A stretch of DNA of 64,000 bases from Cyclobacteriaceae bacterium (lineage in GTDB: Bacteria > Bacteroidota > Bacteroidia > Cytophagales > Cyclobacteriaceae), in NCBI GenBank assembly GCA_028285445.1, contig JANQPQ010000001.1:1-64000 (forward strand), in the 5' to 3' direction. This document shows positions 28,708-37,415 of the stretch, in pieces (positions within the stretch are counted from its first letter, which is position 1; every line of letters starts with the position of its first letter). A program made the position numbers and the translations under genes. Below the pieces are notes generated by a model. It searched no databases, had not been told where the DNA came from, and saw only the letters and a list, made by a program, of their open reading frames with translations.

Positions 28708-28737
28708 TTGCCGCTTTCTTGCAAAATGCTATATCTT
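28708..28737 (+). promoter_or_regulatory. Full -33/-7 promoter candidate before the small secreted-protein gene
   Basis: TTG at 28708-28710, exactly 19 bases, then TATATCTT at 28730-28737. This spacing is the Bacteroidota sigma-70 arrangement. The ATG follows 26 bases later. Confidence 0.6.
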
Positions 28738-28763
28738 AGCACCAGTACGTAATAATCCACCTT

Positions 28764-29117
28764 ATGAAGAAACTACTCGCTTTGGCTATAGTCGCGGTTG
28801 CGGCGTCTGCATTCGTTTCAACAGAATCTCAACTACTACCTACCAGTCTAAGAATCACCGTCCTTGACGACTTAGGAAATGTACAGGAAGGTGCGACTGT
28901 AGTTATTTATAAATCAGATGAGAACTACCGCCAGGAGAAAGGGGCTGTTGCAGAAGCTACCACTGATAAGAAAGGGCGAGTGACTTTCAAGAAACTAGAT
29001 CCAATCATATACTTTGTAAGTGCGGTCAAAGACGACCTCAATAACAATGGCGGTGGTGTCCAAACTGATACACTAGTTGCTGGCAAGATGAACAAGGTGA
29101 ATATCGTGATCGAATAG
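28764..29117 (+). CDS. Small secreted protein with carboxypeptidase-regulatory-like fold
   Basis: 117 residues: signal peptide (LLALAIVAVAASAFVS) and a single Ig-like domain, LRITVLDDLGNVQEGATVVIYKS ... DKKGRVTFKKLDPIIYFVSA, the pattern of CNA-B / carboxypeptidase-regulatory-like domains. Its target is unknown. It is 10 bases ahead of the thioesterase gene, so they are probably cotranscribed. Confidence 0.72.
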   Translation: MKKLLALAIVAVAASAFVSTESQLLPTSLRITVLDDLGNVQEGATVVIYKSDENYRQEKGAVAEATTDKKGRVTFKKLDPIIYFVSAVKDDLNNNGGGVQTDTLVAGKMNKVNIVIE

Positions 29118-29127
29118 TTTCGAGATC

Positions 29128-29541
29128 ATGCCTGATCAATTCAAATTCAGGAAAATCATACAACCGAGGTATTCAGACTTCGATATGATGCAACACCTGA
29201 ATAATGCCACCTATGCCACCTACTTCGAATTCGGCCGGTTGCATTACCTCTTGGAAGTCGTTGAGGGCAACATTGAAGCCATCGGCAATGTTGTAGCCAG
29301 TATCAAGATTGACTTCCTAAAACCAGTACTGCCAATATCAAGACCAATCATAGCGGTTCGCTGTTCAAGACTGGGATCAAAAAGTTTTGATTTCGAATAC
29401 CTCATTAGTGAAGAGTCGGACGTAAACACCATTTACGCCACGGGTACGACTGTCCAGGTTTGTGTCGATTCGAAGGGTAATTCCACCGAGATGCCTTCGA
29501 CTTTAAGAGAAAAGTTGCTACGGTACGAGGAAAATCTCTAA
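29128..29541 (+). CDS. Acyl-CoA thioesterase, 4HBT hotdog family
   Basis: 137 residues with YSDFDMMQHLNNATYATYFEFGR, matching the catalytic Asp-and-His region (D-x-M-x-H-x-N) of 4-hydroxybenzoyl-CoA thioesterase-like hotdog enzymes. It probably hydrolyses a cytoplasmic acyl-CoA or acyl-ACP; the substrate cannot be read from sequence. Confidence 0.87.
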   Translation: MPDQFKFRKIIQPRYSDFDMMQHLNNATYATYFEFGRLHYLLEVVEGNIEAIGNVVASIKIDFLKPVLPISRPIIAVRCSRLGSKSFDFEYLISEESDVNTIYATGTTVQVCVDSKGNSTEMPSTLREKLLRYEENL

Positions 29542-29880
29542 AGAAGCAATTACGCGAAAGGATTAGAAACAAGAAGCCCCGGTGGAATGCAAAAACCGGG
29601 GCTACTATCAACCTTAAAATTTGGGGTAACTACTAGTTAATTAATCTGCTATAAAGGTATATGCTGCTACGTTTAGCAAAAACTCGCAAAGGCCATATTC
29701 TCCATATATGTAATTTTCGCTCGAATTTGTTCATAATAATGGCCTAAGCACAAGCCATTTAGATTCAAGCAAAGAAAAACGACTAGAAGTCGACTAAAAC
29801 TGGAAGTAATAAATCGACGGAATGTTCAAATATTTAGTTTTCGGGAGGAAAATGGTGAAAATGGTGAGGAATTATTACGC
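29542..29880. other. Non-coding stretch of 339 bases
   Basis: Apart from the hairpin at 29575-29603, I see no gene or known RNA. The stretch is AT-rich, with an AGTCGACT palindrome near 29790 and, at the end, a 10-codon reading frame behind a GGGAGG-like sequence (29852-29884) that I do not call as a gene. Confidence 0.6.
29575..29603 (+). terminator. GC-rich hairpin after the thioesterase gene
   Basis: Perfect 8-bp stem AGCCCCGG / CCGGGGCT with a 13-base loop containing five A. There is no T-run behind it on either strand, so termination would be weak or Rho-dependent. Confidence 0.45.
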
Positions 29881-30042
29881 TTAACGGGAGCTTATTACCA
29901 CCAATCCGAACGCAATTACCACGATCCAAAAGTTGTAAACCACTAATGCTGGTATTATCACCACTTCCAGGTTCATAAGTACGGCCAGAAGTACCAGCAG
30001 CATTGCAACACCTTTGAGGAGAGAACGTGTTTTATTGCTCAT
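29881..30042 (-). CDS. Small two-helix membrane protein
   Basis: 53 residues from the ATG at 30042 (MSNKTRSLLKG), with two hydrophobic segments: VAMLLVLLAVLM and VVIIPALVVYNFWIVVIAFGLVVI. A longer reading frame begins at 30105, but a -7-like TAACTTTC box at 30046-30053 lies within that extension, just ahead of the ATG, so the short form is preferred. The family is not recognised. Confidence 0.5.
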   Translation of the reverse strand: MSNKTRSLLKGVAMLLVLLAVLMNLEVVIIPALVVYNFWIVVIAFGLVVISSR

Positions 30043-30045
30043 AAC

Positions 30046-30053
30046 GAAAGTTA
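30046..30053 (-). promoter_or_regulatory. -7-like element (TAACTTTC) of the small membrane-protein gene
   Basis: One mismatch from TAnnTTTG, directly upstream of the ATG at 30042, implying a near-leaderless transcript. Confidence 0.35.
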
Positions 30054-30115
30054 TTCTTTTCGGTAAATATAGAATTTGAGAGTGAATGAAGCCTACGAAT
30101 TGCATGCGAAATTCG

Positions 30116-30123
30116 TACCTTCG
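30116..30123 (+). promoter_or_regulatory. -7-like element (TACCTTCG) of the sua5-pgk-rof operon
   Basis: One mismatch from TAnnTTTG, 12 bases before the ATG at 30136. It decides against the TTG start at 30076. Confidence 0.45.
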
Positions 30124-30135
30124 CGCAAAATTTTA

Positions 30136-31095
30136 ATGGCTACCATAGGAACCGATATTGCCAAAGCGAAGGATCTTCTTGAACGAGGGGAACTGGTCGC
30201 CATTCCCACGGAAACGGTTTATGGGTTGGCCGCAAATGGCTTGCAAGCCAATGCGGTGCTGCAAATCTTTGAAGTGAAGCAAAGACCATCATTTGATCCG
30301 CTAATCATGCATGTCGCGGATAAAAATAGCATCAATCTCCTAGCAAAAGACATTCCGCCTTCAGTAACATCCTTGGTTGAGGATAAGTGGCCTGGCCCTC
30401 TCACCCTGGTGCTTAATAAAAAACCACTGGTACCAGATGTGGTAACGTCAGGCCTTGATACAGTGGCCATCAGATTACCTAATCACCCCCTATCCCTCGA
30501 ATTGCTGGCTCAATTAGATTTTCCTCTTGCCGCGCCAAGTGCCAATCCATTTGGTTATGTTAGCCCCACAAATGCCCAACACGTCGATGACCAGCTTGGT
30601 AGCCATATACAATATATACTGGATGGTGGTCCTTGTATTGTTGGGGTTGAATCCACAATAGTTGATCTAACCAACAGTTCACCAGTGGTATTACGGCTTG
30701 GGGCTGTAACATCAGAACAATTGGTAGAACACTTGGGCCATGTGGAAATAAATACCCACTCAACTTCCAACCCAAGTGCACCAGGGATGCTTAGCAGTCA
30801 TTATTCTCCTTCGAAAAAATTGTTGTTAGGAGATCTAAGAACTTTGTATGAGTGTCATATTGATAAAAACCCGGTAGTCATTTGTTTTAAAGATCGATTG
30901 GCCGGAGTAGAAGACGGAAGACAAATAGTACTATCGGAGAAGGGAGATATCAGTGAAGCAGCACGAAATTTATTTGCCGCATTGAGGCAATTAGATGATT
31001 TGGACGCCGAACTTGTAATCGCTGAGGAGGTACCAAACCAAGGTATTGGCCTCGCAATAAATGATAGACTTAAAAGGGCATCAGCCAACAATTAA
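30136..31095 (+). CDS. Threonylcarbamoyl-AMP synthase, Sua5 type
   Basis: 319 residues from the ATG at 30136; the upstream TTG (30076) would lie before the predicted promoter. The YrdC domain has IPTETVYGLAANG, KQRPSFDPL, DTVAIRLPNHP and AAPSANPFGYVSPT. A Sua5-specific linker follows (SAPGMLSSHYSP) with a C-terminal Sua5 domain. It makes threonylcarbamoyl-AMP for the t6A37 modification of ANN-decoding tRNAs. First gene of an operon with pgk, 10 bases apart. Confidence 0.93.
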   Translation: MATIGTDIAKAKDLLERGELVAIPTETVYGLAANGLQANAVLQIFEVKQRPSFDPLIMHVADKNSINLLAKDIPPSVTSLVEDKWPGPLTLVLNKKPLVPDVVTSGLDTVAIRLPNHPLSLELLAQLDFPLAAPSANPFGYVSPTNAQHVDDQLGSHIQYILDGGPCIVGVESTIVDLTNSSPVVLRLGAVTSEQLVEHLGHVEINTHSTSNPSAPGMLSSHYSPSKKLLLGDLRTLYECHIDKNPVVICFKDRLAGVEDGRQIVLSEKGDISEAARNLFAALRQLDDLDAELVIAEEVPNQGIGLAINDRLKRASANN

Positions 31096-31105
31096 CTAAC
31101 ACTAC

Positions 31106-32290
31106 ATGACAACACTTGAGCAATTCGATTTTTCTGGCAAAAAAGCTCTAATCAGGGCAGACCTAAACGTCCCACTGAATGCAGATTTACAAGTTACCGA
31201 CGAAACCAGGCTAAAAGCCTCCTTGGCAACAATAAAAAAAATCTTAGCTGATGGTGGGGCTGTGGTGTTAATGTCGCATCTGGGAAGGCCCAAAAATGGC
31301 CCAGAGGATAAATTCTCATTAAAACATATTGTTTCAAATTTAGAAGAGCTCCTTAATACTGATGTCCTCTTTGCAGAAGATTGTATTGGGGAAAAAAGTA
31401 TAGCTACTTCCTCAAGCTTAGAGATGGGTCAAGTGCTATTACTGGAGAATTTACGTTTCCATGCTGAAGAAACCGCAGGTGATGAGAACTTTGCCCAGGA
31501 ACTGGCTAAACATGGGGACGTTTACGTTAACGACGCTTTCGGTACCGCCCACCGCGCTCATGCCTCAACGGCAATTATTGCCCGATATTTCGAAAACCGG
31601 ATTTGCGGCAACGTGATGTACAAAGAACTGCAAAATGCGAATCAGGTGTTGGAGAACCCTCAAAGGCCTTTTACTGCTATTATGGGCGGCGCCAAGATTT
31701 CAGATAAGATCTTAATTATCGAAAAGCTTCTGGATAAAGTCGATAACCTGATAATCGGTGGAGGCATGGCCTATACATTCTTCAAGGCGATTGGTGGTAA
31801 TATTGGTAACTCGCTGGTGGAAGAAGACAAACTAGACTTAGCCAAGGTGCTTATAAAGAGAGCTAAGGAAAAGAATGTAAACCTGGAATTGCCCGCAGAT
31901 TCTATTATAGCCGATCGATTTGCAGCAGACGCTGAGTGGAAAGAGGCTAACAACATCGCTATCGAACCCGGTTGGATGGGCCTTGATATTGGCCCTGAAG
32001 CGGGAGAGGTTTTTGGTAACATCATTCGTCAATCCAAAACCGTACTTTGGAACGGGCCCATGGGCGTTTTTGAAATGCCAGCCTTTGCCAAAGGAACTAT
32101 CACGGTAGCAAATGCTGTTGTAGAAGCAACTGAAAATGGGGCGTATTCCCTGATCGGTGGAGGAGATTCAGCAGCCGCAGTCAACAACCTTGGCTATGGA
32201 GAAAAAGTGTCTTACGTTTCAACTGGCGGAGGCGCCCTACTGGAATATATGGAAGGGAAGCAACTACCGGGTGTGGCAGCACTACAGTAA
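31106..32290 (+). CDS. pgk: Phosphoglycerate kinase
   Basis: 394 residues with RADLNVPLN at the N terminus (substrate-binding Arg and Asp), [32 protein letters not shown], and the C-terminal nucleotide motif [12 protein letters not shown]. It interconverts 1,3-bisphosphoglycerate and 3-phosphoglycerate with ATP formation in glycolysis. It follows sua5 by 10 bases and precedes the rof-like gene by 6. Confidence 0.97.
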   Translation: MTTLEQFDFSGKKALIRADLNVPLNADLQVTDETRLKASLATIKKILADGGAVVLMSHLGRPKNGPEDKFSLKHIVSNLEELLNTDVLFAEDCIGEKSIATSSSLEMGQVLLLENLRFHAEETAGDENFAQELAKHGDVYVNDAFGTAHRAHASTAIIARYFENRICGNVMYKELQNANQVLENPQRPFTAIMGGAKISDKILIIEKLLDKVDNLIIGGGMAYTFFKAIGGNIGNSLVEEDKLDLAKVLIKRAKEKNVNLELPADSIIADRFAADAEWKEANNIAIEPGWMGLDIGPEAGEVFGNIIRQSKTVLWNGPMGVFEMPAFAKGTITVANAVVEATENGAYSLIGGGDSAAAVNNLGYGEKVSYVSTGGGALLEYMEGKQLPGVAALQ

Positions 32291-32296
32291 GTAATT

Positions 32297-32551
32297 ATGA
32301 CAGCAAGAAGCAAATATCGGCCAATTAATTGCAGTTTTTACGACCTCCTGGAAGCTGATGCTACTATGCGGGCAACATCCAACATAACCTATGCTACCGA
32401 TGGCAGCGAAGGCAAAAGCAAAGGAGTTATTCAGAAACTATTCGCCAAACATGGTGAGGAGTGGCTAGAGCTTGATAACGGTCTGATACTGCGGCTAGAT
32501 CAAATCCTTACATTTAACGGAAACCGGCTTTCAGATGCTGAATTCTGTTAA
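32297..32551 (+). CDS. Rof-like Rho-binding antiterminator
   Basis: 84 residues. YRPINCSFYDLLEADATMR near the N terminus matches the YxPINCDxYDxLE signature of E. coli Rof (YaeO), and the C-terminal LILRLDQILTFNG matches its LRLDKI-x-SF end. Rof binds the Rho hexamer and blocks RNA loading, relieving Rho-dependent termination. I infer the same here; only the family match is visible. It is the third gene of the sua5-pgk operon. Confidence 0.75.
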   Translation: MTARSKYRPINCSFYDLLEADATMRATSNITYATDGSEGKSKGVIQKLFAKHGEEWLELDNGLILRLDQILTFNGNRLSDAEFC

Positions 32552-32673
32552 CGACAATCAAGTTTTTGTATAAAACCATTACCTGATTCCTTAATCAATG
32601 AAACTTTTGTCGTAATAACCCAGTTATTTATGGCTAAAGAAGATTCATTCGTCAAAAACCCGCCTGAAAAAGC

Positions 32674-32691
32674 AGACCGCAGTTGTGGTCT
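32674..32691 (+). terminator. Possible weak terminator hairpin
   Basis: 5-bp stem AGACC / GGTCT with an 8-base loop, followed by TTCGTTT. It is short and could be chance. Confidence 0.25.
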
Positions 32692-32734
32692 TTCGTTTAA
32701 TTGTAACATATTAAAGTAGCCTTTTAGAGTCAAA

Positions 32735-33532
32735 ATGTCGTACAAGCTGAGATTCTACCGATTTCTATCGGTATATGTTTGGGGGAGTTTGCCAGGGATA
32801 GTGCAGCGAAAAGTATCTGCCATCTATACTACTATCTACAACAAACGCTTTTCGAAGCTCTTAATTAAGCCATACGTCAGGCTTAACTACAATGACCCAA
32901 ACTACCTGGAGAAATTCAGGCCCGCCAGTGGTGGTAGCTATTACCAGAATTTTCAAGACTTCTTTATTAGGGTGTTCAAAGACCCTCTTAACATAAGAAG
33001 TTCTTCAATATGGGCCTGTGAAGGCCTTCTCTGTGAATATGGTCAAGTTGCTGCGCAGCCATTAGTATCCGTGAAAGGTGAGAAGAGAAATCTCAAGACA
33101 ATATTTGGCGAAGGAGGAAGTACCATTCCAGATGACTACTACTTCTCAAATGTTTTTCTTCATAATACGAACTACCACCGTATCCATGCACCAGTAAGTG
33201 GAGAAATCACTCGCATAGAGCACATACCTGGGGATTTAGTTCTACTGCGTCCCTGGATTTATCAGAATGACCCCTCATTACCAGCGCTTAGGAATGAGAG
33301 GGTGAATGTCGATATCAAAGCACCAGACGGACAAACCTGGTTTTTGTCCATTGTTGGTGGACCAGCAGTTGGCACAATCGTAATGGCAGAACATGCCGGG
33401 TTAGGATCAATTATCGAAATTGGGCAAGAGCTGGCTACATTTTTGCTTGGTTCTACCTGCTGCATTGCTAGTCCGAAGCCGGTTGACCAAGCTAAAGTCG
33501 GTGATCAAGTAGAAGTAGGCCATCCCTACTAA
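32735..33532 (+). CDS. Phosphatidylserine decarboxylase-like protein
   Basis: 265 residues. Two signatures are clear: NYHRIHAPVSGEI (the catalytic-His region YHRxHxP-x-G, equivalent to E. coli His144/His147), and LGSTCC near the C terminus, the LGST autocleavage motif that generates the pyruvoyl cofactor. The usual Asp of the PADG/PCDG motif is replaced by Glu (WACEGLL, about residue 93), which is unusual because this Asp belongs to the self-cleavage triad. It is predicted to decarboxylate phosphatidylserine to phosphatidylethanolamine, or a related substrate, at the membrane. Not adjacent to a phosphatidylserine synthase. Confidence 0.85.
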   Translation: MSYKLRFYRFLSVYVWGSLPGIVQRKVSAIYTTIYNKRFSKLLIKPYVRLNYNDPNYLEKFRPASGGSYYQNFQDFFIRVFKDPLNIRSSSIWACEGLLCEYGQVAAQPLVSVKGEKRNLKTIFGEGGSTIPDDYYFSNVFLHNTNYHRIHAPVSGEITRIEHIPGDLVLLRPWIYQNDPSLPALRNERVNVDIKAPDGQTWFLSIVGGPAVGTIVMAEHAGLGSIIEIGQELATFLLGSTCCIASPKPVDQAKVGDQVEVGHPY

Positions 33533-33615
33533 TAACTAATCAATTCCCCTATGTAGTAATTGGTACCTGGCAGTTATCGAGCCTTGCGATGGATAGCGTT
33601 CCAAGCAAACCAATT

Positions 33616-34356
33616 ATGAACCACACAAGATCTTACTTTTTAATCATCCTGATTATAACCATTGCAATCAGTAGCAATCTCTCATTAGCCCAAGGTGAGA
33701 ATTGGAAATCCTTCGACCTTCGTGACCTCAGTCAGCAACGAGAAGGAAGCAAACGGCCCTACCTAAGGTTTCTCAATGAGAGGTCGATGAGCATGGGGCT
33801 ATACGCTCTCACCACCAGAAGCGAAGACAGGCAACAACCCCACGATAAAGACGAGGTATACTATGTAGTTAAGGGGTCAGCCACACTGGAAGTTGGAGAA
33901 GACAAGATACTGGCAAAGCCTGGTTCTGTAATTTATGTAAAAGCTGAGGTGCCTCACCGCTTTATTGATATTACCCAGGATATCGAGGTATTGGTGATTT
34001 TTAGTAATACCCAGTTTAATCCCAAAGACAGGGATTGGCTAATGCTGAACAAAGACCAGGTCACTGCCAAAAAGAACGGAAACGAAAATATCTGGGATCC
34101 ATTCATTGATGTTAGCACGCTCACTTTCGGGCTTTATATGCTTCCGGAAAAGCTGGGTGGAGACAAAACACTTACGCACGAAATCGACGAGGTGAATATT
34201 GTGGTAAGTGGCAAAGCTCGATTTAGAATGGGCAAGGACGAAATTGAAGTGCAGCCCGGCTCAATCATTTGGGTTAAAGAGGGTGTAGGCCACTATTTCC
34301 ATAGTCTTGAAGGCGACTTTGAGGTATTGATTCTTTTTGAAAAACGGTCAGGTTAG
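33616..34356 (+). CDS. Secreted two-cupin-domain protein
   Basis: 246 residues from the ATG at 33616, which gives a direct signal peptide (SYFLIILIITIAISSNLSLAQ); an ATG at 33589 adds nine residues. Two cupin domains are visible. The first has HDKDEVYYVVKGSATLEVG ... PGSVIYVKAEVPHRF; the second has HEIDEVNIVVSGKARFRMG ... PGSIIWVKEGVGHYF. Each keeps the H-x(3)-E and late H metal ligands. Substrate is unknown; a periplasmic bicupin dioxygenase or sugar-binding role are both possible. Confidence 0.8.
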   Translation: MNHTRSYFLIILIITIAISSNLSLAQGENWKSFDLRDLSQQREGSKRPYLRFLNERSMSMGLYALTTRSEDRQQPHDKDEVYYVVKGSATLEVGEDKILAKPGSVIYVKAEVPHRFIDITQDIEVLVIFSNTQFNPKDRDWLMLNKDQVTAKKNGNENIWDPFIDVSTLTFGLYMLPEKLGGDKTLTHEIDEVNIVVSGKARFRMGKDEIEVQPGSIIWVKEGVGHYFHSLEGDFEVLILFEKRSG

Positions 34357-34360
34357 GAAC

Positions 34361-35386
34361 TCAAAGGCTAAGCTCCCTGAGAACAGACACCGTCTTATCT
34401 AACATCTCATCATTAAAATCAAGATGAGTTACAAATCGAACTTCGTGCGAGCCAAAAGGCTTGGCTAATACATCTTGCTCTTCCAACTTCTTCGAAAAAC
34501 TGTTGGGAGCAACAGAATCCTCGAGGGTAAAAATGACCACATTCGTTTCAACCTCCATCACATTGCTAACAACTGGCAACTTTGCTACCTCCTCACCCAG
34601 CACTTTCGCGCGGCGATGATCTTCCTGGAGCAATGCTGTGTTATTTTTCAAAGCGTACAAACCAGCTTCTGCCAAGTACCCCGCCTGACGCCATTGTCCG
34701 CCTAATGCCTTCCTTAGCCTCCTACCCTGTTGGATATCGTCTGTGTTACCAATCAATAAAGAACCGACCGGAGCTCCAAGACTCTTCGAAAGGCAAATCG
34801 AAATGGTATTGAAAAGTTGTCCAACCCGTCTAAAGTCATCTCCGGTTTCTGCTATGGCATTGAAAATTCTCGCACCATCAAGATGATAATTGAGTCCATG
34901 CTCGCGGCAAACTTCTGCGATCTCTTCCATTTGCTGAAAGGAATAAATGCTGCCTCCTCCTTTGTTCATGGTGTTCTCCACTGAAACCAGTGTAGTCAAT
35001 GGGCTGGAAATGCTGGTTGAGTCGTTTATACTTTCTCGAACTTGCTGAGCACTAATCCTGCCTCTATCTCCTTCAATTAGCTTCACTGATACCATGGCAT
35101 TGCTGGCAATGCCACCAGCCTCGTAAAGGTAAATATGGGCATGGCGATCGCAGATTAATTCTTCATGAGGCTTACACAAGAGTTTAATGGCAATCTGGTT
35201 GGTCATAGTGCCGGATGGGCAGAACACTGCCGCCTCTTTACCAAACAAATTGGCGGCGTACTCTTCCAACTCATTCACAGAAAGGTCTTCTCCATAATAA
35301 TCATCACCAACGCGGGCCAACATCATCGCTTCGAGCATTCCTGCACTGGGCTTAGTAACTGTATCGCTTCTGAGATCTACAATCAT
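34361..35386 (-). CDS. Low-specificity L-threonine aldolase
   Basis: 341 residues beginning VDLRSDTVTKPS, with YGEDLSVNELE, YHLDGARIFNA (PLP-binding Asp) and the Schiff-base lysine in CLSKSLGAPVGSLL, all diagnostic of the GLY1/LtaE beta-eliminating lyase group. It cleaves threonine or allo-threonine to glycine and acetaldehyde in the cytoplasm. Its stop is 4 bases from that of the convergent bicupin gene. Confidence 0.94.
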   Translation of the reverse strand: MIVDLRSDTVTKPSAGMLEAMMLARVGDDYYGEDLSVNELEEYAANLFGKEAAVFCPSGTMTNQIAIKLLCKPHEELICDRHAHIYLYEAGGIASNAMVSVKLIEGDRGRISAQQVRESINDSTSISSPLTTLVSVENTMNKGGGSIYSFQQMEEIAEVCREHGLNYHLDGARIFNAIAETGDDFRRVGQLFNTISICLSKSLGAPVGSLLIGNTDDIQQGRRLRKALGGQWRQAGYLAEAGLYALKNNTALLQEDHRRAKVLGEEVAKLPVVSNVMEVETNVVIFTLEDSVAPNSFSKKLEEQDVLAKPFGSHEVRFVTHLDFNDEMLDKTVSVLRELSL

Positions 35387-35552
35387 AATAATAGTGGCAG
35401 TGAAGATAATCCAAAATTGCCATAGTCGGAATTGATGATTCCTGAGGTGCGGTTACCAATCATTATCTTGGGATATTCAGCTTTAGGCGTAAGCCTACTA
35501 CACTACAAGGCTGAATTAATTGAAAATTAATTCTGGAGTAATAAAAAAATAC

Positions 35553-35560
35553 TATTTTCG
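35553..35560 (+). promoter_or_regulatory. -7-like element (TATTTTCG) before the DUF1800 operon
   Basis: One mismatch from TAnnTTTG, 85 bases upstream of the DUF1800 start, inside a 259-base AT-rich intergenic region that otherwise shows no gene. No properly spaced TTG. Confidence 0.3.
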
Positions 35561-35645
35561 TTAACTGGTAGTTAATTAACCTTCACTCATTTTCTTCGGC
35601 CTTCACTACAAGGAAAATATTTATCATTAAATTGATTGTAGTGAT

Positions 35646-37397
35646 ATGCCACTAAGCCCTTTTTCTGGAATTCTTGATGTAAAGCGAGCAGCACACCTGC
35701 TCCGGCGAGCTACTTTTGGTGCAAGCAAAAGTGAGATTGATTCGTTCGTAGGTCTATCTGTAAGCCAGGCTGTGGGCCTGCTAATTCGTACAGACATTCC
35801 CGACCCAATTTTACCCATTGACCCTGCCACCGGAACTGATTGGATACAAACTCCTATTACTGGAGCGAATAGCAGCGATAACGATCTGCAGGAGTTTTTT
35901 AAAAGGTGGCTTATTGGAAACATGCTTGGCCGAACCGTCGCCCAGCAAGATAAACTTGCTTTTACAGCGCGCGAAAAAGCCACCTTTTTCCTGCATACTT
36001 ATTTCACTACAAAGCAATCTAAAGTAAATGATAGCCGGGCACTTTATTATCAGAATCAGCTGTTCCGACTTTTCACTTTAGATAAAGATGACCCACTCAA
36101 GGATTTTAAGGCGCTTACTAAAAAAATGGCAGTTGACAATGCCATGCTTGAATTTCTTGATGGAAACACCAACGTGGCTGGCAATCCCAATGAGAATTAT
36201 GGCCGGGAAATGTTTGAACTCTACACCATCGGGCGGGGCTTAGAAGGCACCCTGCCTCCCATCACCGATCCTGGCGATTATTTCAATTTTACTGAGGAAG
36301 ATGTGCAGGCAGCGGCTCGCGTACTTTCAGGATTTCAGGTTGATGATAGCTTTTCAAACCTTGATCCTGATACTATGCTGCCACGCGGTGTCGTTAGGGG
36401 TGGAGCAACAGCATCGGCTCACGACAATGATCCCAAGCAGTTTAGCGATAGGTTTGCAAATCAAATAATCCAGCCGGACCCTCTGTTGCTGCTTGGTGGT
36501 AATGCCACCGAGGAAAGTGCCCTGGACGAGATCAATCAAATGACGGAAATGATCTTCGCCCAGGAAGAAACAGTTAGACACCTCTGTCGCAAGCTTTATC
36601 GCTACTATGTCTATTATGAAATCACTCAGGATATTGAAGACAACATTATCACTGAGATGACCAATAGCTTCATCACTAACGGCTATAAGCTACAGCCCTT
36701 GCTTGAAGAGCTTTTCCAGAGTCAACACTTCTACGATGCGGCGGCTGGAGCCGATGACGACAACTTTGGTGGCATTATAAAATCGCCACTCGATCTGGTT
36801 TTGGGTACGGTGTCATTCTTTGAGATGCCCGTTCCTGACTACGAAACCGACACAGCTAATTTCTATGATGTAACTGGTAACTTACTGCGGCAAATGAGCG
36901 ACCTGGGGATGGACTTCTACGAGCCATTCGAAGTGGCAGGGTATGCTGCCTACCACCAGTTCCCGATTTATAATAGAAATTGGATATCAACCAACTACCT
37001 CACTTCGCGCTATGATTTCATCCGACAAACTATGTCGGCTATGAACATGATGGAGCCCGGAGAGATTGGCGTGGACCTGCTGGCATTTACCCAGGCAAAT
37101 TTTGATAACGCCATTGCCCAGGATGCACGGTTGCTAATCATGGAGTTGGCTAAATACCTTCTGCCAGTTAGTGACAACCTTACTTTCGATACTGCCGCTG
37201 ACGATAACGCTGAAATTACGGCAGAGCGGCTGAATTATTTTCTGGTGGCATTTCTATTCTCACCGCAAATCGACCCTGATCCGGAGGGTTCCTGGACATT
37301 CCGTTGGAACAATCCTGTCGACACCGAAGTAGTGACAAGGCAGCTTGAGAGCCTCATGAACGGCATGCTACAAACGCCGGAATATCAATTATTCTAA
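35646..37397 (+). CDS. DUF1800 family protein
   Basis: 583 residues. The opening KRAAHLLRRATFGAS is the DUF1800 signature, followed by NENYGREMFELYTIG and EEDVQAAARVLSGF, also conserved in the family. No enzymatic function is established for the family. It is nearly always paired with a DUF1501 gene, as here (18 bases downstream). No signal peptide is visible on this start, which is odd because the rest of the operon is exported. First gene of a four-gene operon. Confidence 0.9.
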   Translation: MPLSPFSGILDVKRAAHLLRRATFGASKSEIDSFVGLSVSQAVGLLIRTDIPDPILPIDPATGTDWIQTPITGANSSDNDLQEFFKRWLIGNMLGRTVAQQDKLAFTAREKATFFLHTYFTTKQSKVNDSRALYYQNQLFRLFTLDKDDPLKDFKALTKKMAVDNAMLEFLDGNTNVAGNPNENYGREMFELYTIGRGLEGTLPPITDPGDYFNFTEEDVQAAARVLSGFQVDDSFSNLDPDTMLPRGVVRGGATASAHDNDPKQFSDRFANQIIQPDPLLLLGGNATEESALDEINQMTEMIFAQEETVRHLCRKLYRYYVYYEITQDIEDNIITEMTNSFITNGYKLQPLLEELFQSQHFYDAAAGADDDNFGGIIKSPLDLVLGTVSFFEMPVPDYETDTANFYDVTGNLLRQMSDLGMDFYEPFEVAGYAAYHQFPIYNRNWISTNYLTSRYDFIRQTMSAMNMMEPGEIGVDLLAFTQANFDNAIAQDARLLIMELAKYLLPVSDNLTFDTAADDNAEITAERLNYFLVAFLFSPQIDPDPEGSWTFRWNNPVDTEVVTRQLESLMNGMLQTPEYQLF

Positions 37398-37415
37398 ACC
37401 CAAGAAGATCAAGAA

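Noticed and set aside
29852-29884. Ten-codon reading frame behind a GGGAGG sequence, with a TAGTTTTC box upstream
   Set aside because: Too short to support as a gene, Bacteroidota rarely depend on strong Shine-Dalgarno sites, and there is no sign of conservation to test here.
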